From assembly GCA_030035585.1 (NCBI GenBank), contig CM057481.1, positions 58,103,128-58,167,127 on the forward strand: a stretch of DNA of 64,000 nucleotides, in the 5' to 3' direction. Origin of the DNA: Dugong dugon (lineage: Eukaryota > Chordata > Mammalia > Sirenia > Dugongidae). The translations under genes were made by a program, and so were the position numbers. This document shows, in pieces, positions 35,365-45,334 of this stretch (position 1 is its first letter; each line of letters starts with the position of its first letter). The notes under the pieces were generated by a model that saw only the letters and a program-made list of their open reading frames with translations, did no database searches and was not told the origin of the DNA.

Positions 35365-36110
35365 GGAGTAGTAACTAAGAACGCATGCTTTGGAATCAGT
35401 CTGACCATGTTTAAATCTGAGCTGTACCCCCATAAAACCAAATGGGACTAATGAGGCACAGCAGTCCAGGGACAAGGACTAGAAGGCAGAAGGGGACAGG
35501 AAAGCTGGTGATAGGGAACCCAAGGTTGAGTAGGGATAGTGTTGATGTGTTGTGAGGTTGTTAACCATTGTCATAGGGCAACATGTGTACTAACTGTTTA
35601 ATGAGAAACTATTTTGTTCTGTAAACCTTCATCTAAAGTGAGAATAGCAGCATAATTGGAAGAGTGTAGTCGATGTCACGAACTGTGCATGTAGAAATTT
35701 TTGAAATGGTGTATCTTTAGCTATGTACATTTTCATCACCTAAAAAAAAAAAGTCAAGAAGGGAGAGGGTTGACATGTCGTGGGGTTGTTAACTAATGTC
35801 GTAAAACAATATGTGTACTACTGTTTCATGAGAAACTATTCGTTCTGAAAACCTTCACCTGAAGTACAATAAAAAATAAATAAATAAAAGATTTTTTAAA
35901 AAATCTGAGCTGTACCATTTACAAGCTGGACAACTTTTGGAAACTTACCCAACTTTTCTGAGCCTCAGCTTTCTCATTTTTAAAATAAAAAATATAATAG
36001 TACATAACTCAGAGAGTTGTGTAAAACATTAAATGAAACAGTGCTTGTAAAATGTTCAGCACAATCCTGGCACCCAGTAAGTATACAATAGATATTAGCT
36101 ACTGTTCTTT
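35365..36110 (+). repeat. MIR SINE, sense, opened by an L1 insertion
   Basis: The left half (cgcatgctttggaatcagtc, tttaaatctgagctgtacc) and right half (gagcctcagctttctcattt, gttcagcacaatcctggcac) fall on either side of the L1 at 35429-35900. Confidence 0.88.
35429..35900 (+). mobile_element. young L1, 3' UTR only, with 16-bp target duplication
   Basis: The 472-base insert equals the last part of the 3' UTR at 4130-4585 and ends in an A-rich aataaataaataaaag tail. aaatctgagctgtacc occurs exactly at 35413-35428 and 35901-35916. Extreme 5' truncation is typical of aborted L1 reverse transcription. Confidence 0.96.
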
Positions 36111-36240
36111 TGTGGCTGCTGTTGTTATTGCTGTTAGTCTTATAATTTTTGCAAGGTATAGAGCCAATTTTGATATAACATCTGCCAAGGGTTTGCTTAC
36201 TCTAATTAATATTTTGAGGGAGAATTTGTGGAAATATAAG

Positions 36241-36730
36241 TGTCTTAGGCTGGGTTCTCTAGTGAAACAAAGCCAGTGAAGTGTCCTGACTCACGTGGCT
36301 GCAGGGGCTGGTGAACCCAAGATCAGCATGTCAGACAGCAGGCCTCTAGCTCGCAGGCTGTGGAGGCCAACAAATCTCAAGATCGACAGGTAAGCTGGCA
36401 GGCCACTTGCTCACAGACTGCAGAGGCTGACGAATCCCAAGATCAGCAAGTAAGCTTCTAGCTCAAGTCCCAAGAACCAGAGGTCAGATGAACAGGAGCC
36501 AGCTGCAGGATCTAGAGCTAGCAAAAGTCTGTGAGCCTTGCCAGAAAGTCCACCTATATTGGATGCAGGCTACACCCCTAAGGAAAATCCCTTTCGACTT
36601 ATTGGCTGCTCACAGCAGATCCCATCATGGAGGTGATCACATTATTATACGACTGCCAAACTATATCATAACTGCCAAACCACTGAGAATCATGGCCCAG
36701 CCAAGCTGGCACACAACCTTAACAATCACA
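36241..36730 (-). mobile_element. ERVL-type LTR, antisense, internally rearranged
   Basis: Starts tgtcttaggctgggttctct and ends ccttaacaatcaca like 15241-15803, but lacks the tatatagagagattt segment and carries extra copies of the aatc-ccaagatcag-caag unit (near 36310, 36375 and 36435). Flanks are similar (ataag/gtgag) without a clean duplication. Confidence 0.85.
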
Positions 36731-36931
36731 GTGAGCTACTCTGTTTTCCCAATCTCTATCCCATTATTAAATAAGGCATGTAGAATGCAGAATATCTGGA
36801 TCATAGTATCTCAGCTATTTCACCCCAGGAAATGCCTACTTTGTTTATGCCCTCAGCTATTATAGAAGATTGGCAAAAAATATTCTTGTGCCTGAACAGC
36901 GAGTCTGTGTCTCCTGTAAAGTAGAAGATAT

Positions 36932-37450
36932 TTGTCTTAGTTATCTAGTGCTGCTATAAAAGAAATACCACAAGTGGATGTCTTTAACAAACAGAAATTT
37001 GTTGTCTCACAGTCTAGGAGGCTAGAAGTCCAAATTCAGGGCGCTAGTTCCAGGGGAAGGCTTTCTATCTCTGTCAGCTCTAGAGGAAGGTCCTTGTCAT
37101 CAATCTCCCCCCTGAGTCTAGGAGTTTCTCAGTGCAGGGACCCCATATCCAAAGGGCACGCTCCTCTCCTCACTCTTCTTTCTTGGTGTTAGAAGGTCCC
37201 TCTCCTTTCTTCTTGCTTCTCTCTTTGATATCTCAAAAGAGATTGACTCAAGATACACCCTAATCCTGTAGATTGTGTCCTGCCTCATAACTGCCTCTAA
37301 TCCTGCCTCATTAATATCATAGAGGTTAGAACTTACAACACATAGGATAAATACATAAGTTCATAAAATGGAGGACAACGACACAAAACGGGGAATCATG
37401 GCCTAGCCAAGTTGACACACATTTTGGGAGGACATAATTCAATCCATAAC
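36932..37450 (-). mobile_element. MLT1-like LTR, antisense, lineage-specific form
   Basis: tgtcttagttatctagtgct, ataccacaagtggatgtctt, gtctcacagtctaggaggct and a TG...CA span ending ttcaatccataaca. Confidence 0.85.
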
Positions 37451-37492
37451 AGTATCCTTCACTATTTGCCAAGGAATCTTTTACAATAATTC

Positions 37493-38715
37493 GCTTTTTT
37501 TTTTGAGGTATTAACATATTTATTTATTTTTATTGTACTTTAGATTAAGGTTTATAGAACAAACTAGTTTCTCATTAAACAGTTAGTACACATATTGTTT
37601 TATGACATTGGTTAACAATCCCACAATATGTCAACACTCACCCTTCTCCATCTTGAGTTTCCTATTACCAGTTTTCCTGCCCCCTCCTGCCTTCTAGTCC
37701 TTGTCCCTGGGCTGTTGTGCCACTTTAGTCTTGTTTAGTTTTATGGACCTGTCTAATCTTTGGCTGAAGGGTGAACTGCGGGAGTGACTTCATTACTGAG
37801 CTAAAAGGGTGTCCGAGGGCCATACTCTCAGGGTTTCTCCAGTCTCTGTCAGACTAGTAAGTCTAGTCTTTTTATGTGAGTAAGAATTTTATTTTACATT
37901 TTTCTCCAGCTCTGTCTGGAACCCTCTATTGTGATCCTTGTCAGAGCAGTCAGTGGTGGTAGAGGGCACCATCTAGTTGTACTGGACTCAGTCTGGTGGA
38001 GACCATGGTAGATGTGGTCCATTAGTCCTTCGGACTAATCTTTCCCTTTTATCTTTAGTTTTCTTCATTCTCCCTTGCTCCCGACAGGGTGAGACCAGTG
38101 GATTATCTTAGACGTCCACTCACAGGTTTTTAAGACCCCAGATGCTACTCACCAAAGTAGAATATAGAGCATTTTCTTTATAAACTATGTTACGCCAGTT
38201 GAGCTAGATGTTTCCTGAGACCATGGTCCCCACAGCCCTCAGTCCAGCAATTCAGTCCCTCAGGGAGTTTGGATGTGTCTGTGAAGCTTCCATGACCTTT
38301 CCTTGTACAAGTTGTGCTGGCTTCCCCAGTTTTGTATACTGTCTTACCCTTCACCAAAGTTACCACTTATCTATTGTCTGTTTAGTGTTTTTCCATCCCC
38401 ACCCCTCCCCCCATCATAACCATCAAAGATTATTTCTTTTTGTGTGTAAACCTTTTCATGTGTTCTTACAGTGGTGGTCTCATACAATATTTGTCCTTTT
38501 GTGATTCACTTATTTCACTCAGCATAATGCCCTCCAGATTGATCCATGTTATGAGATGCTTCGCAGATTCATCATTGTTCTTTATTGTTGAGTAATACTC
38601 CATTGTGTGTATGTACCATGGTTTGTTTATCCATTCGTCTGTTAATGGGCATCTAGGTTGCTTCCATCTTTTTGCTATTGTGAACAATGCTGAAATGAAC
38701 ATGGATGTGCATATG
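37493..38715 (-). mobile_element. young L1, 5'-truncated, antisense, with target duplication
   Basis: On the minus strand this is the end of ORF2 (a frame at 38466-38726 reading [17 protein letters not shown] and LITWINLEGIMLSEI) plus the entire 3' UTR shared with 1-4590. It is bounded by caataattc at 37484-37492 and 38716-38724. T-rich at its left end, as expected for an antisense poly(A). Confidence 0.93.
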
Positions 38716-38724
38716 CAATAATTC

Positions 38725-39298
38725 ACTTATAAGAAAAAGTTTCTCTGACAAGAAACTTTTTCTGCCTTCTTTTGTCCAGAAAAAATGAATAGTGTGTAAC
38801 CCAGTGTGATTTTTTTTGTGTGTGTCTTAGTTGCTAGGAAATGTATAACCAAACTCAGCCTCTAATAGTTATAATGAGTTGATTTCAAATGCCTGGTATT
38901 ACTTGCACCCCTTGTACCTTCAACTGATCTTTACTTTTATCACTAAACGATCTATTTTGTTAGTTTTCCTTGCACAGCCTACTAAAAATTCATTTATTTT
39001 TAATTTAATTTTTTTTTTTTTTTTTTTTTACAAATAGTCCATTTTGCACTCCATTTTGTCAGCTGCTATAAATACTTTAATGTAGAGGGGGTACATATTC
39101 TAGACATATAAGTAAACCATATTTCCAATTACTTTAATCTACTCCATATAGCAAGTGCATTTGAGGAGTTATTATTGGAAAATAAGCAGCTAATCTTTAC
39201 ATTGCCATGGATGATTTAAACCAGGACTAGAAAATTAGGTTAGCACGGTTTGCTCAGTGTTGTCTCTAACGTCGGCAATTACCATTTAGAGCAGAATG
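38725..39298. other. unique DNA with a poly(T) tract
   Basis: A ~20-base T run near 39009-39028. A ~42-base piece (38778-38818) is repeated at 40869-40913. Otherwise unremarkable. Confidence 0.5.
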
Positions 39299-39299
39299 C

Positions 39300-39515
39300 C
39301 AGAAGAGAAGCACAGGGGTGAGGTGAAGAACTAGGGCTCTGAGTCAGAATATCCAAACATTTCTCTCATTACCTGTAAAATGGGAACAAATTGTGTGACC
39401 TTTCTGGTCTTATTTCCTTATCTGTGAAATACAGTGGTTCTGAGAATTAAATAAGGTAAATAAAAGGGGCCTGGTACATAGTAGGCAATCAGCAAATGTT
39501 AGCAGCTACTACACC
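39300..39515 (+). repeat. MIR SINE, sense, diverged
   Basis: gaactagggctctgagtcag, tattacctgtaaaatggg-like core, ccttatctgtgaaatacagt, gcctggtacatagtaggcaa. Confidence 0.78.
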
Positions 39516-39604
39516 TGTGAGAACATAATAACAGGACTGCTGTTAGTATTACTGCTACCTCCTTCTCTAACTACCCAGTTTAAAGCTATAAGACAAACAG
39601 ACAA

Positions 39605-39832
39605 AACAAAATTGCATTCCCTATCTCCCTTCCCAGTTTTATTTTTCCCCATATCACTTATCATTATCTCACATACTATATGCTTTACTTATTTGCTTGT
39701 TCCCAGCCTATCTCCCCTGCCAGAAGGTAGGCAGGGACTTTTATTTGTCTGTCTGTTTTGCTTCTGTATTCTCAGCTCACGGAATAGGGCCTGGCACTCA
39801 ATAAATATTTGAGGAATGAATGAATAGCTGAT
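39605..39832 (+). repeat. L2 LINE 3' end, sense
   Basis: gccagaaggtaggcagggac, ttctgtattctcagctcacg, ggcctggcactcaataaata, tttgaggaatgaatgaat: the canonical L2 terminus. Confidence 0.85.
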
Positions 39833-40365
39833 TCTGGGTAACTACTTGCAATAATATTTAGTGGAAAGTGGGATTCTGGGATTCAACTCAGAATTTTAAA
39901 ATGATAACAAAAAGGTTAGATGACGTGGCCTAAACACCACTATGGATAATTCACCATAGCGCTAACCTCAGCATAGTTACTTGCCCCAACTGCTGATATA
40001 AAAACATAGTGAAGTTTTGAAGATCAATTTCAAGATTCTTCTTTTAAAAAATGGTGAAAACATCAGCCAGTATGACTGAGAAGTTCTTAGCCCATTTCAT
40101 ATTGATGTCACGGTCTCTGTTATTAGAGATGGTGGAGGGTATGTTCTTCAGCCATTGAAACAGGGTGTCTGTGTCTCTCACAAAACCCCAGTTGAGAAAA
40201 ATGTTCCCTGTTAGCACACCTTCTTTTATATTTAATTCCTGCTGATCTTCTCTTGCAAGTCTCATGAAGTTCTACCTAGAAATAGCCACGCCTTATTTCA
40301 GGGTTGTTATCAATCTCTTGGTCTGTAATTTCTAAAAGTTCAGACCATATGAATGTGGAATCCTT
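39833..40365. other. unannotated intergenic DNA
   Basis: The 73-codon minus frame 40044-40265 has no motif or splice flanks. Confidence 0.5.
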
Positions 40366-40369
40366 ATGA

Positions 40370-40585
40370 ACCACAGTATTAGGGTGGGCATGTAGGTTTG
40401 ACTCCCAGTTCTATCATTTTACTAGTTGAATGACCTTAGTCAACTTACATCTATTACTCTGTTTATGTATCTGTAAAATGGGACTAAGTAACATCCCTTA
40501 CTCATGAAGCTGTAGTGAAGATGACATGAAATAAACTCATCAAGTTCCAGGCACGAAGTAAATGCTTAATAAATAAAAGCTATTA
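40370..40585 (+). repeat. MIR SINE, sense
   Basis: taggtttgactcccagttct, agttgaatgaccttagtcaa, gtatctgtaaaatgggacta, ttccaggcacgaagtaaatg in MIR order. Confidence 0.88.
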
Positions 40586-40589
40586 TTAC

Positions 40590-41005
40590 TCACTTGTAAT
40601 TTGGCACAGCATGACTTTTAATGCTCCTGGGAGTTTCAGCTTGATGCTTACCGAAACTGTGACTAGAACAAAATATGCCTTTCCAGCTTTCTCTTGTCGA
40701 TGTCCTTTTTCTTTCCATTGAAGTTATTTCTCCACCCCTACCCCTACAAAAAAAGAAATAAAGAATGGGGAAACACACCTTATATGTATTGTATCTTAAT
40801 TTGTAAAGTGGGGCTGTATAAAGTCTGGGCTATGAGATGGGGTTTTCAGATTTTTTTTCTCAGTGTTTTGTCCAAAAATGAATATTATGTAACCCAGTGT
40901 GGTTTTTCTCTGTCCTTACTGGGTCCAACTTTTGAGGGAGCGTCTGCATACAACAAAGATAAATTTATCCCAATGTATCCTTCAAGTGCTGTCTGCAACA
41001 CCTAA
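40590..41005. other. unannotated intergenic DNA
   Basis: Includes the second copy of a ~42-base duplication (40869-40913). ORF 40694-41005 has no recognised motif. Confidence 0.45.
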
Positions 41006-41009
41006 GAGA

Positions 41010-41232
41010 TTCCTTGAATCATTGCTTTGTTTGAGCCCATTGTTACTGCCACTGTATTAATCCATCTCTTCTTTGAGCCTTTGATTTCCTTCATTCTCTT
41101 TTGCTCCATACAAGTAGAGACCAGTAGTTGTAATCCTAAACGACCACTCACAAGCTTTTAAGACCCCAGATGCTACTTACCACTCTAGGATGTAGAACGT
41201 TATCTTTGTGAACTATGTCATGCCAGTTGGCT
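41010..41232 (-). mobile_element. fragments of RTE and young L1 3' UTR, antisense
   Basis: 41025-41070 matches antisense RTE (tgagcccattgttactgcca). 41080-41232 matches the young L1 3' UTR antisense (caagcttttaagaccccaga, tgctacttaccactctagga, actatgtcatgccagttggc). Confidence 0.75.
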
Positions 41233-41395
41233 AAGTTTTCCCCCAAGACTGTGCTCTGTAGGATTTCCAAGGCTGTGACCTTTCAGAAGCAGATAGCCAG
41301 GTCTGTCTTGTGAGGCGCCTCTGGGTGGGCTCAAACAGCTAATCTTGTGGCTAGAAGTCGAGTGCTTAATAGTTTGCAACACCCAGCCGCCCCTA
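41233..41395 (-). repeat. AfroSINE, antisense, long form, diverged
   Basis: gtgctctgtaggatttccaa, cctttcagaagcagatagcc, gcgcctctgggtgggctcaa and gtcgagtgcttaatagtttg are complementary AfroSINE landmarks. Confidence 0.8.
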
Positions 41396-42775
41396 AAGTG
41401 TGTCAGAAAGAAAAGTCACATTAATAAAGTCAACTCTTGGTGGCCAAATATCAGAATGTGAATTAGAGAAAGTACTTTGGGAATTTTTTTTGTATTTTAT
41501 TTTGTTTTTGGAAGGACGATGCTGTTTTATTCTTTTCTTCTATGAAATAATCTAGATTAGAGCAAGATTGAACTCTAGTGGTGAAAAGCCCAAACTGCAA
41601 GCTGTTTAAAAATCTCTGCATAAGAAATAATAGCCCTGGAGTGCTGCACCTAAATAAAGCGGCTCAGGAGCCTAGCCAGCAAGCTCCAGCGACAGCAGCA
41701 GACTTCATCCTAAAAGGGGAGTCTGTCTGAAAGTACCCAGATCTCCTTCCATATGGTATGACTGTTATGGCTGCATTAAGGCAGCACGCTGTTCTAGGGC
41801 AAATGCCAAGTGATGGTATTTTTACTACAGAATATATATGAATCTACAAGGATAGCATTCATGAAGTAATGAGCCAAAAATAAATTTTATTAAGAATTCC
41901 TCAATTCAACTTTGACTATAATCATGTTAATAAAGCACAGGACCAGCCTAAGTTTCATTCAGTCCACAAGCATGAATCAAGCCCCTTTTCTGAGTAAGAT
42001 GCTGTGGGAGGATGTAAAGAAGTGTTTGGCAAGGGTCTTACTTTCCTGAGTAGGAAATAATTTCACCCAGATGCAGAGACAGAGGTATAGAGAACTGTCA
42101 TGGCTAGCTTTGTTAGCTAAAAAGCCTCCAAAGACTATGAACAACACCCACCCCATGCTTAGAATTGTGCTCTACAAAACCTGAACGTGCTTGCCCTGGT
42201 CTTTGCACAATATCACACTGTGTCTGAACACCTGGAAGCCAAGAATCTACATAGCTTTCATCCAGGAAGAAGTCGATCAATGTTTGTAAATCTGTAAATC
42301 ATTCAGAGAGCAAAGGTACTGTTTGGTTGGTTGATTATTTGTTGACTTCTAAAACTTCAGTGGGCTAGTCAACAACTCAGGCTTAATGCAGAGGCTGTCA
42401 TAGAGCAGTGCTCCAAAGCATATTCAGCAGAGATTGTATTGGGTGCGTATTAGTGAGCCAGTTTAAGGGGAGAAAAAAAGGAATGCATTTTCTTATGTAA
42501 ACAAAGGTCAGGATAGGGATGGATCTGCCTTCAGGTATGGCTGGATGTAGAGACTGAAATGCTGTATGATTGGTGTTTCTGCCTATCATTCTCTGTTAGT
42601 CACTTTATCTCCCTCTCTTCCTATCTCTCATCTTAGCCTCTCCTTGAATGTTGGCATCTCTCCTGATAATGTCAGGCTTTCTTCATGAAGGAAGAAATGT
42701 AGAACAAGCCATGTAAAAGTTACAGCCTTCTAGATTCAGGGCCTCAGAGGCACGGAAAGTCAGGCTCCCCCTTCT
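41396..42775. other. unannotated intergenic DNA
   Basis: No repeat family, exon or RNA gene recognised over about 1.4 kb. Confidence 0.5.
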
Positions 42776-42794
42776 AGCCTTTAAATCTGAGGGA

Positions 42795-42875
42795 TATCCT
42801 CTGATTGGCCTGGCTTGGCTCATGTGTCCACCATTTAGACCAATCAGGAAGCACTATGATTGGCCTAACATGGGT
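42795..42875. promoter_or_regulatory. cluster of CCAAT/ATTGG motifs
   Basis: tctgattggcctggcttggc, tagaccaatcaggaagcact and tatgattggcctaacatggg lie within 80 bases. ATTGG/CCAAT is the NF-Y core, but the block is partly a tandem duplication and may be an old repeat. Function is not shown. Confidence 0.25.
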
Positions 42876-42959
42876 CATATGCCTTGCCCTGTGCCAGGAG
42901 ACCAGTGTTTGTAAGAGAAGAAGGTGGGGTAGAATTATTGAATGTTCAGTAACCATCCC

Positions 42960-43312
42960 AGTTTAAGTCTACTCTAAGGGGCTCTTCAGGTAAGAGATTC
43001 TGTGCTCATATATATTTAGGAAACTTTAAAATAAAATTAATCCAGTTTGTTTACTGCAGGACTGCTCAGAATCTTTAATATCTTAATGTTCAAGGTGAAT
43101 CTTTAAGAATGGGTATGAAATGCAGCATTTATTGATCTCTTCTGTCCACATGGCACTTTTTCACAGTGAATTTTGCAGGACAAGTATTCTGTGGAGCACA
43201 GTTTGGGAAAGACAACTCTAGGGAAACAATACCAATAAAGTATCATTTTGTCCTCCTAGTTTCTGCTTCTTATAATCAGGATGTCTGATTAATAGAGCCA
43301 GTCTGAGTTTTA
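42960..43312. other. unannotated intergenic DNA
   Basis: ctgtggagcacagtttggga at 43190 resembles the end of a small hAT-type MER element, but too little is conserved to call it. Confidence 0.4.
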
Positions 43313-43315
43313 CAT

Positions 43316-44335
43316 TTTCTCATTCATTTAACAAATGTTCATTAGGTCCATAGGTGTGGTTCTAGGTGCTGCGAACAGCAATGAATACAACGGATGACTT
43401 GTGGGTCCTAAATGAATTATATTCTAATAGAGAGACTAACAAACAGCACCAACAAAATAATCATATAATGTTAAGTCATGATATAAATGCTTCAAAGAAA
43501 AATAAAACAGAGTAAGGGAAAAGAGAACGAAGGGTGAGCTGAATTAGGTAGATGGTCGTGGAAGGGCCCACCGAGGAGGTGAAATCTGAGCAAGGCAATG
43601 TGAGAGTCAGCCCCGTAAGCATCTGCAGGCACAGCATCCCAGGCAGAGAGGCCAGTATGTGCAGAGGTTACGGGGTGGAAGCATACTCAGCATGCTTGGG
43701 CGAAAGCATGAGGGCCAGGATCTAGGGAAGGTTGGAAAACTTTATTACTAACATGGAGTAAATGCTTTGCTATCCCCACTGCTACTACCAGCTATTGAGA
43801 AAAGGGTGAAAGTTTTGAGCAAGCAAGTAAGAATCTGAGCTGTGCTAGGAAGACTAAACCAGCAGCCATGGCAAGCATCTTTGGAGGTGGATTGGATGGA
43901 AGAAGCATTTAGGAGAGCTGTGGTGGTTTAGGTAATGTGGACATAGGCTAAGGCGGTCACAGCAGGAATGGAAAGGAGGAGATCACCTGGCCTTAAGTTG
44001 GAGTATTCTATCTATACAGGCTTTGAGGGAGAGGAGGTATTGAGAAGGATGAGGAAAGAGTTAAGCATCCTACATCCCAGTAGGAAGTGTGCCTCAGTCA
44101 CCAGTTAGGCAGTCAGGAAGACGGATGCAAGAAGAACACAGTGACCAGTGGGTAGTAGAAACCACCTAAGAAAAGGGTTCAAGCACCCAAGAAGTTGTAG
44201 ATAAGGCTTCAAAGGTAAATTAGATGTAGATTCCAGGCTGGGGAGTTTGCATGTGATGCAGACTACTGAGAACCACTGAATATTTTGGAGCTATGCAAAT
44301 GTTTTAAGCAGATGGATGTCATCTCTTTTCCCCAG
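43316..44335 (-). repeat. L2 LINE, antisense, about 1 kb
   Basis: From ttctcattcatttaacaaat and gtggttctaggtgctgcgaa it passes gggcccaccgaggaggtgaa, atcccaggcagagaggccag and gcagatggatgtcatctctt, the order of the antisense L2 3' kilobase. Diverged. Confidence 0.72.
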
Positions 44336-44539
44336 TTTCCATAAGCTCTTCACTCCTACTTCCTTCCTACTTTTCAGGTCCCTGATGTAAAGCAGGGGAC
44401 TGATGGACTTACTTAAACAAGAGCACTAATGGTTAATAATGACTAAATTCCGGCAGCTCCAGTACTCCACCACTGCAAGTAAATTAATGGCGTTTCCAGC
44501 TCCTTGATTGAGTGACTTTAGGGTAATACCAGGAGGGAC

Positions 44540-44945
44540 TATAGTACAATGGTTTACAGTGTGAACTCTGGGCCTATTTCTATCACTTTCTAGCTGTGTA
44601 GGAAACCCTGGTCGTGTAACGGTTAAGAGCTATGGCTGCTAACCAAAAGTTGGCAGTTCGAATCCACCAGGCACTCCTTGGAAACCCTATGGGGCAGTTC
44701 TAATGTGTCCGACAGGGTCACTATGAGTTGGAATTGACTCGATGGCAATGGGTTTGGGTTTTTTTTTGGTTTTTCTAGCTGTGTGATGATTGCAAGCTAC
44801 TTAACATCTCTGTGCATCAGGTTGTGCATCTATAAAATGGAAATAATAGCAGTCCTAGATAAAGGAGTTTTATGAGAATTAAATAAAATGATCTGTGAGA
44901 ATGCTTAGAACAGTGCCTGGCACTCTACAATAGAGAGTACTATTT
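44540..44945 (+). repeat. MIR SINE, sense, split by an AfroSINE
   Basis: agtacaatggtttacagtgt and ctatcactttctagctgtgt before, then gtgatgattgcaagctactt, catctctgtgcatcaggttg and gaacagtgcctggcactcta after. Confidence 0.92.
44600..44774 (+). repeat. AfroSINE with exact 10-bp target duplication
   Basis: ctagctgtgt flanks the insert at 44590-44599 and 44775-44784. The body is near consensus (ggctgctaaccaaaagttgg, cagttcgaatccaccaggca, tgagttggaattgactcgat, ggcaatgggtttgggttttt). Confidence 0.96.
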
Positions 44946-45330
44946 TGTTTAGTCAACTTTTTTACTTCCCCCTACTCTCAGTGACCCAAACCCCATCTTC
45001 CATCATGATAGGCAATCAAATAAGAACTAAGGGACAAAGGCAAAATGGATCCTCATAATAAAGATCAGAGGGATGGAAAAAGACGCTAGACTTGAGGTTG
45101 GAGAAAATTGGGTGAGGGGAGGTGAAGTTTGCTACTTTAGACCCAGGCTCTACCTAATGGGCACGTGTGGGCATTGCACCCTTGAAATATGGCCAGTGTG
45201 ACTAAGGAAATGAACTTTAAATTTAAATATCCACATATGACTAGTAGCTGCCATGTTTGGTAGCCCAGTTCTAAACCGTGAAATCTTCCCTCCCAGTTCT
45301 CTCCAGCCCCGAGTTTAGTGGCTTGATAGC
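44946..45330. other. unannotated intergenic DNA
   Basis: No repeat or exon recognised. Confidence 0.5.
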
Positions 45331-45334
45331 TCGT

